DNA from: Saccoglossus kowalevskii
Lineage: Eukaryota > Hemichordata > Enteropneusta > Harrimaniidae
Reading direction: 5' to 3'
DNA: 17,667 nucleotides
Assembly: GCF_000003605.2 (NCBI RefSeq)
Contig: NW_003110477.1
Span: 27,709 to 45,375 of the forward strand
Of the stretch, positions 1 through 9,598 are shown piece by piece. The stretch's first letter is position 1. Every line of letters begins with the position of its first letter. The notes under the pieces are model-generated. The model was not told the DNA's origin. It did not search any database and saw only the letters and a list, made by a program, of their open reading frames with translations. Made by a program: the position numbers and the translations under genes.

Positions 1-422
1 TTTGGAAGGAAATAATGATTTCATTATGCACTAGTTTGAACCTTCTCAAGGTAAATGTTCGTGAATGAAAATTATGGCATTTGCTGTAAAGCATATGTCA
101 AATGTACTATATTAAGAAAATCGTAATATTTCTTTTATCTGCAAAGGGAAGTGTGTTACATTATCACTCGTATTTCATACACTACACTATCTGGTGACCT
201 AGGTATAGGATCAAATGCGATTATAGACAATTGGATATTGTTACGCATATTGTTCAAATTCATCATATGTGTCAACAGGATGGCTCCAAGTAACCAATAC
301 AGTGGCAGTAGCAATCAGATTATTTGCCATTGGCCCACATTGTTACGCTGTTGATTGAACAAAATTTTTATTTATTGTTTATAGCTCTGTTTATTTTGCT
401 TTCAGGCATATTGCGTGTAATA
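1..422. other. AT-rich sequence downstream of the defensin-like pseudo-exon
   Basis: I see no supported gene here. The last 25 or so bases (about 398-422) resemble the bases just after the stop codon of the intact defensin-like exon (about 12787-12811), so they are probably a decayed copy of its 3' untranslated region. The one open frame (151-354, plus) has no recognisable motif. Confidence 0.5.
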
Positions 423-546
423 TCACAAATCTTTGCAGCATACATAATCGCCAGTACATAGGTCAACCTCTACTTCTATATATAGAATATATTTCTTATT
501 GCAAAATTGTCCTCACAATCCCACCCCCATCAGGCACAAGGTGTGT
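423..546 (-). pseudogene. decayed big-defensin/beta-defensin-like terminal exon (paralogue of 12812-12927)
   Basis: Read on the minus strand, a good splice acceptor (pyrimidine-rich, ending ctatacag) at 547-549 is followed by AC and then, at the same offset as in the intact exon at 12812-12927, a TGT for the first cysteine. The end is nearly identical to the intact copy: it encodes CTGDYVCC, then KDL in place of KSL, then TGA at 423-425. Between these ends it is broken. One codon after the first cysteine there is an in-frame TGA. C1-x6-C2 is kept in one frame, but the stretch from C2 to the end is 2 bases out of phase with it and 8 nt longer overall than in the intact exon. C3 (TGC) and C4-C6 are readable in the shifted frame. 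I see no upstream exons for this copy; an L1-like insertion begins about 160 bp upstream in gene direction. It is most likely a duplicated exon or gene that has died. A functional reading would need a sequencing error or recoding at two places. Confidence 0.7.
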
Positions 547-702
547 CTGTATAGGAATGAAACAAATGGTATCAAGCTTGGACTTTTCTGGGTATCCCGT
601 ACGTGACAAAACAAAAGAAAGCTCGCCAGTCAGATCTGATGCTACGGGTGCTTTAAATGTAACATAAATCAAATTCATGCATAACATCCTGATACTAGGC
701 AT

Positions 703-929
703 CTACTCATTCAATCCAGACTTGATTACGGGCTCAAACAATCAATTAAAACAGATCACAGTCTCATTTTTTCCGTTTAAATTATAATATTGAAAATCCT
801 ATAGGTAAAGGTTTTTGGAAATTCAATTCCAGTCTACTTCAGGATGATGAATTCCATGAGTCTGTGATCCGTGTCATTAATGATAGTAAACAAAAATATG
901 TTAATGTGGAAAATATATGTCTATTATAG
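703..929 (+). pseudogene. LINE endonuclease C-terminal remnant
   Basis: The segment encodes a TDHS motif (751-762), corresponding to the final Ser/Thr-Asp-His box of APE-type LINE endonucleases, whose His is catalytic. It is followed by GKGFWKFNSSLLQDDEF, the region that links endonuclease to RT in L1/Tx1 elements (GxGxWKFN-type). The frame shifts by one base in the T-run at 767-772, so the TDHS part and the FWKFN part lie in different frames. A TAG at 927-929 ends the second part. The endonuclease core that should precede TDHS is absent. Confidence 0.6.
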
Positions 930-1035
930 GTGTGACATCAGACAGTTCTGTATTCCTTTTTCGACCGACTAATCTCGTAAATATAGAGAAAAGTAACAAA
1001 TGTTATATAATGAGTTTGGGCAGTTGGAAACATAA

Positions 1036-1350
1036 CCGTCCGTTTCATATGAGTTGAATGCAAGGGAGAGGCGCGAATTGGATGATATAAATCGGCATTA
1101 TACAAATGGTGCCATGATTAGATCCAGAGCTCAGTGGGTGAAGGAAGGAGAACGGAATAATAGATATTTTATTTCGCTTGAGAAAAGAAATGCAAAATTA
1201 AAATCAATTACTAAACTTTTTGACAATTCAGATACTATTACTACTGACCCCAAATTTATTCTAGATGAGCAGCGCAAATGTTTCCAAAATCATTATTCTG
1301 AAGAGAAGGTGCACCTCAATGATTCTGATTTTAACACAATTAGATATATT
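1036..1350 (+). pseudogene. LINE linker region upstream of the RT fingers
   Basis: This open stretch encodes the conserved pre-RT block of L1/Tx1 LINEs, including GAMIRSRAQWVKEGERNNRYF and SLEKRNAKLKSITKLF, followed by TDPKFILDEQRKCFQNHYSEE. The RxxAxWxxEGExxxxYFxxLEKRN pattern is diagnostic for this group. Stops precede it at 1033-1035. The frame loses similarity at about 1350, where homology moves to the next frame (from about 1345), so a frameshift lies there. Sequence between 930 and 1035 is too degraded to follow. Confidence 0.75.
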
Positions 1351-1586
1351 TCATATTTCATTGGAAGAGTGTACACAAGCCCTTGAAATCCTGCCTGTTG
1401 GTAAATCTCCAGGCACTGATGGGCTTACTTTTGAATTTTATAAACACTTTTGGGAATACATTAAAGACTTGGTTTATAACAATATTCTACACTCACTCCG
1501 CACTGGGGAATTATCGATTGTACAAAAAAGAAGAATTATTACACTTATACGAACAAAAGATAAGGATTTAAGGTATTTAAAAAAAA
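1345..1586 (+). pseudogene. LINE reverse transcriptase, N-terminal part
   Basis: The frame encodes SLEECTQALEILPVGKSPGT, then DGLTFEFYKHFWEYIKD, then GELSIVQKRRIITLIRTKDK. The PGTDGLTFEFYKxFW block and the GxxSIxQxRxxITLIxKKDKD block are standard RT motifs of L1/Tx1-type LINEs. The frame runs into an A-rich stretch at 1579-1586, after which homology continues one frame over at TGG 1587. That A-run is the likely slip or indel site. Confidence 0.85.
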
Positions 1587-2105
1587 TGGCGACCAATTTA
1601 TGTCTTAAATACAGACTATAACATTTTAACTAAATTAATTGCAAATAGACTTCACACGGTTTTAGATAGAATTATTGACCAAGATAAAACTGGATATATC
1701 CATGGTAGATATATTGGCAAAAATATTTGTCTCATTAATGATATTTTTCATTTAGGAAATCTTAAAAAAATCTGTGGCATAATGCTTTTTATCGAGTTCG
1801 AGAAACCATTTGATTCCATTAGGTGCGGCTTCCTTCATCGGTCACTTCAGGCTATTAATTTTGGCGATGGGCTTCGTAAGTGGATTACAATTTTATATAC
1901 AGATATCTCCAGCTGTGTTACGAACAATGACCATGCATCTCAATTTTTCACTTTGAAAAGGGGAGTCAGACAGGGCTGTCCGGTTTCTGCTTTTTTATTC
2001 ATTATTTCTGTCGAACCGTTAGCTATCTATGTTAGGAAATGTAATGATATTCGGGGTATTAATTTATTTAATAATGATCTTTCAAAAATTTCACTCGTTC
2101 TTTAG
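1587..2105 (+). pseudogene. LINE reverse transcriptase palm (motifs A and B), motif C lost
   Basis: This is the longest intact stretch of the element: about 172 codons with no stop from WRPIYVLNTDYNILTKLIAN through DQDKTGYIHGRYIGKNICL to RGVRQGCPVSAFLF. It is an RNA-templated DNA polymerase palm. Motif B (RQGCP) is intact. In motif A the usual DFEKAFDS reads EFEKPFDS: the catalytic Asp is Glu and the conserved Ala is Pro. The YADD motif C, expected shortly after GINLFNNDLSKIS, is missing. After about 2090 the next homologous block (SLE...INF) appears immediately in another frame, implying a small deletion, and the frame ends at TAG 2103-2105. The enzyme could not be active. Confidence 0.92.
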
Positions 2106-3170
2106 AATGTATTGAATGTATTAACTTTATTCTGTTTTGGAGCAGGTTTACGTTTAAACAAAGGGAAAACAATAGCTAAGTGGTTAGGTTATCACAGGTA
2201 TTTAGAGAAGAAACCCTTTCGGCTAAAATGGACTAATGAGTCTATTTATGCTCTAGGTATTTGGTTTACACCAGATGATAAGTCTTCCTTTATGTTGAAT
2301 TTTAATCCTAAAGTCGAGAAGTTGAAATCAGTTTTAAATATCTGGTCTCAACATTATTTATCGCTTGTTGGCAAGGTAACTATTATTAAGACACTTTCCA
2401 TTCCACGGCTATTGTACGTTGCTTCTGTTATACCTGTTCCAATTTCTATTATTAATGAAGTAAACCGAGTAATTTAAAATTTTCTTTGGTCTGGCAAGCG
2501 GAATAAAATAAGCAGAAAAATTATATGCACATCCATTACGAAGGGTGGTCTAAATGTACTTAATTTTGAATATCAAATAAGGGCGATTAAATATAGTTGG
2601 GTCAACCGACTGCTGTATTGTAAAGGCAGCTGGTGTCTTTATTCTACGAGCTTATTTGGGTATATATCTTGCAAAGATTTTATTTCGGCAAAATACGATA
2701 AATCATATTCAAAAAAAGATATACCTTTATTTTATAACCAAGTTTTCAGTTATTACAGTGATATAAATGTCAATCGACCATTAACTAAGAATGAAGTGAA
2801 AAAAAACGAATTCCTTTGGTTTAATAAATTCATTGTCACAGCCAATAATAGCCCATTGTCCTATCAGCATTGGTATACAGTGGGAATTAAAAAGATTGGT
2901 GATCTACTAGATGATGAGTGTGTATTTTTAGAACCAAAGGTTTTTATTCAAAAATACCGATTAAGATTTGCAGATTATATGAAATTGTACACTTTGAGGA
3001 TATCAATTCCTCGTGCAAGGAAATGTTTGCTCAGGTATGATAATGATGTTATACAGAAACGTACATCTAAGATTATGATGGAAAAAAATCTAAATTCTTG
3101 TATCTGCAGTTTTTACAACAAATGCCACCTCCGGTCATTAAATCGAAACTTAGATGGAGTGAAATTTTAG
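2106..3170 (+). pseudogene. LINE RT thumb and connection region
   Basis: The same frame resumes after the TAG with FCFGAGLRLNKGKTIAKWLG, matching the SGLxxNxxKTxxxWLG block after motif C. It continues through ALGIWFTPDD and LSLVGKVTIIKTLSIPRLLY to a TAA at 2475-2477. Beyond it the frame is open again from 2478 to 3170, starting NFLWSGKRNKISR, then KGGLNVLNFEYQIRAIKYSWV; both blocks are typical of L1/Tx1 elements. Only one stop separates the two halves, so apart from that point mutation the region is well preserved. A frameshift near 3115-3125 moves homology to the next frame. Confidence 0.82.
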
Positions 3171-3634
3171 ATGTACGGGTAGATACAGACTGGGAAAGTT
3201 CTTACATAGAATTTGTCAATGTAATGCTTTTAAAGTGGGAAAACATTTCGTCAGATCAATGCGACTTTTGTTCAGCCCGCGACACAACAATCCATTACTT
3301 TTATGATTGCATTTCCACACACAGATTCTGGGCATCACTGGAATGCTGGTTATCTGCTGTTCTGGATGAACGCATCAGTTTCTCTCGGAAGGGCGTATTG
3401 TTAGGCATTCAAGATTCAAAAAAATGGTGGCATGTGTTAAACTTTTGTGTCTTGCATGCTAAGAATTTTATATACACGCGGAAAAAACAAGGTTATGACC
3501 TATTTTTGTTTCTTTTTATTTCTTATTTAAAGAATTCAATTTTAGTTGAAAAACATATTTTTTGTAAAAGAAGCCAAGAAGTAAAATTTAATAGTACATG
3601 GGAGAATTTCTATGTTTTTTTTTCTAGCCCCTAG
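3113..3634 (+). pseudogene. LINE C-terminal zinc-knuckle domain
   Basis: The frame encodes KLRWSEILDVRVDTDWESSY, then CDFCSARDTTIHYFYDC, then HRFWASLECWL, LLGIQDSKKWWHVLNFCVLH and AKNFIYTRKKQ. The C-x2-C-x7-H-x4-C knuckle is the conserved C-terminal nucleic-acid-binding motif of L1-type LINE ORF2 proteins. Between the WESSYIEF part and LLKWENISSDQC the block usually present there (a DTKLRWFQYR-type stretch) appears to be missing, so a small in-frame deletion is likely. The ORF ends at TAG 3632-3634, probably the natural stop. Confidence 0.8.
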
Positions 3635-3781
3635 AATTTCTTATGCAGTTAGGCTATCTTTGACCAGTTGTACCACAGTATACAGTCCTGTACGTTGTTT
3701 TATTGTGTATTGTAAATGTCTATTGTAAAATTATTTTGTATTATTAATAATGTAATAAATGTTTGAATATGACAAAAAAAA
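3635..3781 (+). terminator. LINE 3' UTR, poly(A) signal and A-tail
   Basis: A short untranslated tail follows the ORF stop. It contains AATAAA at 3754-3759 and ends in an 8-base A-run at 3774-3781, which marks the 3' boundary of the inserted element. Confidence 0.7.
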
Positions 3782-4730
3782 TATCATTATAATCAAACAC
3801 GATAATTAGCTCAACAGCATCAGAAAATTCCATTACATGTATCAATATAGAACACACAGATAACACAAGATCATCTGTAGTACTTATGCAACATTGTAGA
3901 AGTAGTTATAATTAAAATGTTTATCTATCCTATGAAATGCAATATTTTGAACAATGGATTATTTTGTGCGGCTCATTTGTGCAGAATGTCATATACGCAG
4001 AAGCAATATTAATTATAATTCATCCAGTATGCTATTTAGCGCACTATACTACGTCTCGGAGTTTTAATTACAGTACAATTTGGCTTAAAAACAGGGTTTA
4101 AAATGACAATAAATTAAAATTAAAAACATTGCTTGAAATGATTGTTTTTTAAGTGACCCATATAAGTAGCTGTTGGTCAGTACAAGCGTTGTGACAGAGG
4201 AACTTCGTTCTAAATGATAGGAGCAACAAACGAAAAACCCATCGCCAAATGTTTTCTCAGTTGAAAATCTTGTCGAGTAGTTGAGCGCTCGTCGATGACT
4301 TAGGGGCATGTGATAGTTCATATAATGTCATGGCGGACTTAAGTTTATCAGGGCATTTTCCATAATTATTTCTGAAGCAAACTACATACATTTGGGTATC
4401 ACAAAAAGCTCAGAACAGCGCCAAACTGGAAATACAAATAGAAACGACACTTTTATTAGCAATGTTGAAATATGTGCTTCCATAGATTGCAAATATACAT
4501 GTTCATAGATAGAGGGGCAGACAGTTGACTATTGGCTAATTGACAATATACGAGGTCATTGGTTTCATTAGCATTATAATCACAGATGCACAGCTAGACA
4601 GATATACTTATGTAACTTGCATTGCATAAATAACAATGACATTCGCATAACAATAACAGTTGCCATGAAAAGAATCATCACTTACAGTGAAAAATTCAGC
4701 TGAAAATAAATTTCAAATGAACATGTTAAT
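3782..4730. other. AT-rich non-coding stretch
   Basis: No supported gene. Open frames are short and lack motifs. On the minus strand a strong acceptor (ttattttcag) and a strong donor (gtaagt) bracket only 14 bases (about 4685-4698); I could not fit this into the VWD reading frame. Confidence 0.4.
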
Positions 4731-4985
4731 AGCCGCTGTCCACTCTGATCCAGGATAAATTCCGTGTGCCACCATTGGAACGACGCCAGCTGTCAGCGAG
4801 CTTGAAACGATTAATATGCTGTTTAGGAATTGTGCCGATTCCGCAACCCGGCCCAGATACAATTGCATGCGTCGTCATGGAATGAATGCCAGCTGTAAGT
4901 AAGCTTGAAACAATTAGTTATGCTGTTAAGAAACTGTGCAGATTCTGAACTCGGCTCCAGTGCACCCTTGCAATCCAACTGACAG
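4731..4985. repeat. degraded tandem repeat, period about 103 bp, about 2.5 units
   Basis: Two full units (about 4776-4878 and 4879-4981) and part of a third (about 4731-4775) align with an offset of 103-104 bp. Anchors are gccagctgt at 4785 and 4888, and ccag at 4750, 4853 and 4957. Units differ at many bases and by small indels, so the duplication is not recent. In the best-kept 27-bp core (about 4815-4841 and its copy) all five differences fall at positions three bases apart. On the minus strand both copies then read ESAQFLNSI, with only synonymous changes. Whether this was once coding is unresolved. Confidence 0.65.
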
Positions 4986-6139
4986 TTTAGAGTACAGTTG
5001 CAGTCCCTCGCTATTAATGAGGTGGTTGTCAAATATATCAAAAATTGTTTTCTTGCGTGAATGAAAGAAAGAAAGATCGACGATATACACCGTTTGGGCG
5101 AACAGATTAAGTAATGTGGTATGGCTCCTCATTTACGGAGAGTTTAGTTAATTAACCGCCCAGTTAAAACACTGCACAACTTATAACCGAGTGAAAATCC
5201 ATTTAATCACCTCGATCTGTATTGGGACCCTACCAGACATTGGCATACCAAACCATCTGCCACCACTAACAGAAATATAAAACATCTGCTGCAGAAAGTA
5301 AAAGTCTGCTTTGTGATTTTATTTAAAAAAAATTGAAAATATCCAGACGTTTAATGGAGGTCCTGGCAACTATTTACCATCTATGCAATAATAGAAACAT
5401 TTGACTTGAGTAAATACGATAGAAGAGACACACAGCACAACATACAATTGTTGATTTCAACAATAACAGTGACATTTCAATTAAAAAAAAAACGGCCATT
5501 GACAATGACACACGATATAAGTACAGATTTACTGTTTGATTTTTTGGTTACCCAATCAGAATGCTAGAAGAAGATTTCTGTAGGCCAGCAAAGTACCTAA
5601 TATGTCCCCAGATCTGCTGTATGAAATGAGCTGAAATGTTGAAAAGTGCATAGTACATGACAGTTTAGTCTTAGGTACTCAGCTAGCTTGGCCTAAAACT
5701 GACTGAGTGAGAAGCAATAACAAATTTTAAAATGAGATAACTGCCAAACCGTTGGACTGATCGGCATTTTGAAATAAGGTGCTACAGATCACATTGGTCC
5801 GTATCAGCATATAAAGTTTTAGTCTTCTAGCTACAGCCAAATTCTCAAACACTGACAATCAACTAGTGATTGCCATTAGGGTAGTTTAAATCATCAGTTT
5901 CTTCAGGCAAGCTCAGATTAAGATCAGACTGGTGTCACGGTTACACAATTATAATGCAATCAATTTTAATCTGTGGATTAGGCCGGGTTGTTTTTTACTA
6001 ATGCTACACTGTCAGATGTGGTAAATGGTGTCTACCAATAATAAAAGGAGTGTTTATCTAGCGAGTATATATTAAATAACCATGCCATTTTAGCGGCACA
6101 TTATAATTTATTTAAGCAATAACCCACCCACCCCCGCCA
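4986..6139. other. AT-rich non-coding stretch with one imperfect inverted repeat
   Basis: No supported gene. Imperfect inverted arms (taggccagc...aaagtacctaa at 5582-5601 and ttaggtactcagctagcttggccta at about 5671-5695) could be the remnant of a small non-autonomous DNA transposon or chance. A pyrimidine-rich segment (cccacccacccccgcc) lies at 6123-6138. Confidence 0.35.
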
Positions 6140-6449
6140 ATGGCGGATATACCACGAAATATTGCACAATTCACGACATATATGCACGAGCAGCAGTATA
6201 TTGACAATTCGATAAAACTAGTAAAAAAAGTGTTTACTGAAATCTACGATTACATTGAAACAATTACGGTATTTCCACGTTTTCATTCCGGTTTTTTGTA
6301 CAATTTGGATTGTAATTGGCTCAGTACAATTGTGAAATAAACCGGTTTTCTGACTCATCATACTATTTGTAACTGTAGATATTTGACGTTAAGCTGTACT
6401 AGGTTCGACCGAAATTGGAGACATGGCGAGACGCGGTGGTGTATCATGT

Positions 6450-6477
6450 GACCGGCACGGCGACCGGCATGGCGACC
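6450..6477. repeat. short GC-rich direct repeat, 12-bp unit
   Basis: The unit gaccggcayggc occurs twice in a row and is followed by the start of a third (gacc). It is a small CpG-rich island in otherwise AT-rich DNA. Confidence 0.55.
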
Positions 6478-6699
6478 TCAGACCCAACATCTGACCTGGA
6501 TAAATCTTTGGTATAACCAAAGTTTTGTGACAGTATGCCTGACACCGGTTGTTATTGGTGGCATTTCTGCCTCAGCCTCCTTGCTTTTTTTTTTTTTTTT
6601 TTTTTTTTGCATTTTTTCGTCCTTCCATTCTTCAACCTCATCTAGATGGTCACCAGTTGAACTTACAGATGTATTCGTTGTTGAAAGTTCGCAATCCAT
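6478..6699 (-). other. ambiguous lysine-rich open frame, possible 5' exon
   Basis: The minus-strand frame encodes an acidic start (MDCELSTTNTS, then DHLDEVEEWKDEKM), a run of seven lysines from a 24-A tract (complement of T at 6585-6608), then SKEAEAEMPPITTG. Composition looks protein-like on both sides of the A-tract. The sequence before the ATG (6700-6790) is richer in CpG than its surroundings, as a promoter or 5' UTR would be. Two possible donors exist: a perfect gtaagt right after codon 11, and CAG|gtcaga near the frame end (about 6499-6504). I do not recognise the protein and could not find a following exon. Alternatively the A-tract is the tail of a retro-inserted sequence and the frame is accidental. 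Confidence 0.25.
6585..6608. repeat. homopolymer T24
   Basis: Twenty-four consecutive T on the plus strand (A24 on the minus strand). It may be a retroposed tail or a lysine-codon tract, and is prone to length error in sequencing. Confidence 0.9.
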
Positions 6700-8001
6700 T
6701 TTAAAGTCTCATGGTGTTGAGGGATAGTGGTTTAGGTTTTCTTTGGCGAACGACGATCACGCAACGACCGATGCTCACAACTTGCATCCCGCCATTAACA
6801 AAAGCAGTATTATGGTTATATAGTTTTCAGATGTTTTTAATTCGGTAATTTGTCCAATACTTTTCTAGAATTCTACCACTATATTTCCCTAAAAATCAAA
6901 TACTGCCGGTTTTATGTATTTTCGCATTAAACCTGTATTTAAATCATGTTGCAGGCGTACTTTGTTTAGCCGTGCATTATCAGCCAATATATCATTAATT
7001 GCATATACAAATTTTGCGTTTGGACCAATCAAATTGATGAATTATCACCATCAATATACTGGTATAATATAACATATGTTACAATTTATACAAAGCTAAA
7101 ATAGTTCCAATGAAAAACATTCTACGTTCCATTCTACGTAAACCAGTCTGTAATTTTGCAATAACTTCCATTTAGTCTACTTGCTTAGAATTTATACTGA
7201 ATTTATAGCTTGGTTGTAGCATTTGTCGTTATTTTTTTTGTAAAGTGATAACAAACAGTCTTATGTTCGTGCAACTTTTGAGAGTAGCATGGACACCTGC
7301 TCTATGATTAGAAAACAAAGGAAATAGAACTAAAAAGATAACGTGATTGAAAATAGGAATGCGGGAAACTAGTTGCCGGTCTGTTGTGTCTTTTAAATTT
7401 TGGTGAAAGCTGCACTGACCGATACATATACAACTCATGAAATGGTTTTAGCCTAGCAATGGTGGTACTTGGTAATTATTCAATATTACCATACGTGTTT
7501 GGCAAAATATAAGATCAGAGTGACCTTACCAACATATTTGTGCTTTCATTGTTTTTGTAATCGCAATAAGAAACAAAATTCCCAAACCAATGTCTAAAAT
7601 ATTCACTAAATATAGATGTACGTAATGTTCACTACATTAGTTACATGTCTGGCATTTATGCTATGTGACTGAAAATGACAATTATCACCGAGTGTAGACG
7701 ATTAAATTCATCACATTAACAAATCATTTGTTAACATGGTATGAAATATGCCACTTTTAGAACGCTGTATTTTTCTTTTTTCAGAAATATAACTTAACAA
7801 TGTACTTGTCAGTGAGAATTATATATTCAGTAACAGTGTTGCATAACGTTATTTCCTATGACAGTTTTTGTCTATAATGACGGGGATAACCCAGTGACAC
7901 ACAATTAACACACAAGATTTCCTCGGATAAAACACACTATTCAACGCTTACCCCGTCAAAGCAGATTTATAAATTGTTTATGAGGTGATATTTACTGTAA
8001 C

Positions 8002-8019
8002 ATATATATATATATATAT
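8002..8019. repeat. (AT)9 microsatellite
   Basis: Eighteen bases of perfect AT repeat, continuing as an interrupted TATAT stretch. Confidence 0.9.
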
Positions 8020-8531
8020 TATATTTAAAATTCACATATTTTGTATCTGGTTAAGATATACTATTATACTAAATTATAAACATAAAACTATTTTAAGTTT
8101 TTAAAAATCTATTTTCTGATCTTCCTACATACAGCTAAATAGAACAGCTGAAAACATACAATTCCATGGTAAATTGTTTATGTACCAAGATTATAAATAT
8201 CAGGAATTACAGTGATCTATCGCCAATTTTACTTTTTACGATAAAAACTGCGATATAAACATTTAGTAAGAATGCTAATATATACCATTTGTCAACGATA
8301 TTTTTCATAGATTAATTTGAAAGGTTTCTCAACCAGAAACTACTATACTATATTGCTGAAAATTATTAGTTTTTGTTGTAAACAAGTGTATCTTAGGCCA
8401 TAGTATTCTTGTAATTTGGTGTGCTAACCATGACGGTTTTATATTATATTATATTATTACCTTATGGTCAAATCTGCTTGTCGGGTACACATAATAATTC
8501 ATAAAAAAACAAATAATTGAAACATTACATA

Positions 8532-8558
8532 GTTTTGTTATATATCATGTAACAAAAC
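8532..8558. repeat. perfect inverted repeat, 9-bp arms
   Basis: GTTTTGTTA (8532-8540) and TAACAAAAC (8550-8558) are exact inverted arms around a 9-base spacer. No function can be assigned. Confidence 0.7.
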
Positions 8559-9305
8559 GGCCATTTTATCCATGCTTAAGCAACACTGTATTTGAATTGC
8601 TTCTCGTCCATGTTACCAAGCTGTATCTATCTAGCGTGTATGTGCAAATAGTGTATTGCTGCTCCAACGAGAACAATGATTTAATGGAAATCATGTTCAC
8701 ATATCACATTTGACACCACAGCGCCGACAACGACTAAGCATAAAGGATAGTTTCATGTATTTGCATGATTAATTATGGAATGAATACTCTATAATCTAGA
8801 ATGTATCAGTTAACATTTGCGAGTGTGTTGGTAATTCGTTTTGATCACAAAAATTATTGTGTGTTCCATTCTTAAACTTGCAGCGACCTTTTAAATTCAA
8901 TATATTTATCACCTGTAGATACAAAATTTTCATTCTCTAAAGCATATTTTGGTTTATCTAGTTTACACGTGATGTATTAACATACAAATAAACAATTTAC
9001 TTTCAGTCTCTTTGATAACACCTTTATTCTGTGTAGCGATTTCATTTAACTAAAAAGTAGAATATATTGATTCTAATGTACATTCGAAAATTGTCAGCAT
9101 ATATGACCCCGTTCCCTGTTGATCTGTTAATAATTTACGTCTTTGTCATGCAAGTACCGATGTCTTCAAGCTCCCATGTTTAGCAACTATAAAAATATAA
9201 TAAAAAGCAACCGATGTGATCATACTGTTTGTGATAACAAATTTCTCATATATAACAAACACATTTTGAAATAATAAATTTAAGTGAACAATATTCAATA
9301 GTTAC

Positions 9306-9598
9306 CTGCTAGGAATGATCCAGCTTTCACCAAATTTATTGACATTATCAGTGGATTTCAGTGTCCCGTCTGGCATTCTTATTTGCATATCATTGTCGGG
9401 ATTGTCATCAGCATTTCCCATCAATCCACACACTTTACCAAACATGGATGCATTAACAACTGGAGCTACGCGTCCTCTGCCATTCCATAATAAACTGAAT
9501 TTGGAATTCATGGTTATCTTCACATGTTCATCATAATTGCTTATCTTCAAGCTACCAATTGTCCAAGGGGAAGGTGTCAATATTTGTTTGCTGTTGAC
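9306..9598 (-). CDS. VWD-domain exon 2 (C-terminal part of the domain)
   Basis: A 293-nt exon with acceptor atcaacag before GTC at 9598 and donor CAG|gtaact after 9306. It enters in phase 0 and leaves in phase 2. It starts VNSKQILTPSPWTIGSLKI, has the strand pattern of a VWD beta-sandwich (HVKITMNSKFSLLWNGRGRV) and ends with FGKVCGLMGNADDNPDNDM and NKFGESW. The GNxDxNPDND calcium-binding loop and the NxFGxSW end are VWD hallmarks. The CGLCG motif usual before the loop reads CGLMG, so one cysteine is missing and its disulfide partner should be free or absent. It joins in frame to the exon at 10959-11197. VWD domains occur in secreted multidomain proteins (mucin-, zonadhesin- and BMPER-like). 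The downstream exon was not found. Confidence 0.9.

Larger units (their letters stand above)
703..3781 (+). mobile_element. 5'-truncated, inactivated L1/Tx1-type non-LTR retrotransposon (LINE)
   Basis: The fragments run in the order expected for the second ORF of an L1/Tx1-clade LINE: the end of an APE-type endonuclease (about 703-929), the linker before the reverse transcriptase (1036-1350), the RT (1345-2105), the thumb and connection region (2106-3170), and a C-terminal zinc knuckle (3113-3634). These are followed by a short 3' UTR with AATAAA at 3754-3759 and an A-run at 3774-3781. The upstream endonuclease and any ORF1 are missing, as is typical of 5' truncation during target-primed reverse transcription. 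It is dead: there are frameshifts near 770, 1350, 1580 and 3115, stops at 2103 and 2475, and RT motif C is deleted. I could not identify a target-site duplication by eye. Confidence 0.9.
6730..9305. other. long AT-rich stretch without recognised exons
   Basis: I searched both strands for exon-like segments. The VWD exon at 9306-9598 should continue here in phase 2, but no acceptor followed by a convincing cysteine-rich frame was visible; candidates near 9115-9200 and 8590-8680 hit stops. It includes an (AT)n microsatellite (8002-8019), a TATAT-rich tract (about 8436-8457) and a short palindrome (8532-8558). Confidence 0.4.

Noticed and set aside
423-546. The in-frame TGA after the first cysteine read as selenocysteine
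   Set aside because: The exon also has an uncompensated frameshift, and no SECIS-like element was identified; pseudogene decay explains both.
496-702. Open minus-strand frame of 68 codons ending GGGIVRTILQ
   Set aside because: Its 3' part overlaps the defensin-like pseudo-exon in another frame and its 5' part lies where the intron should be. I recognise no domain.
4685-4698. 14-nt minus-strand segment between strong splice sites
   Set aside because: Directly after the VWD exon (phase 2) it would create a stop; no other partner exon was found.
6140-6340. Plus-strand frame starting MADIPRNIAQ
   Set aside because: It opens with ATGGCGG like many real starts, but has no motif I recognise, no clear exon context and modest length.
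6560-6584. Short match to an Alu-like string (ggaggctgaggcag on the minus strand)
   Set aside because: Only about 14 bases next to an A-tract; the rest does not resemble a primate SINE, so contamination is not supported.
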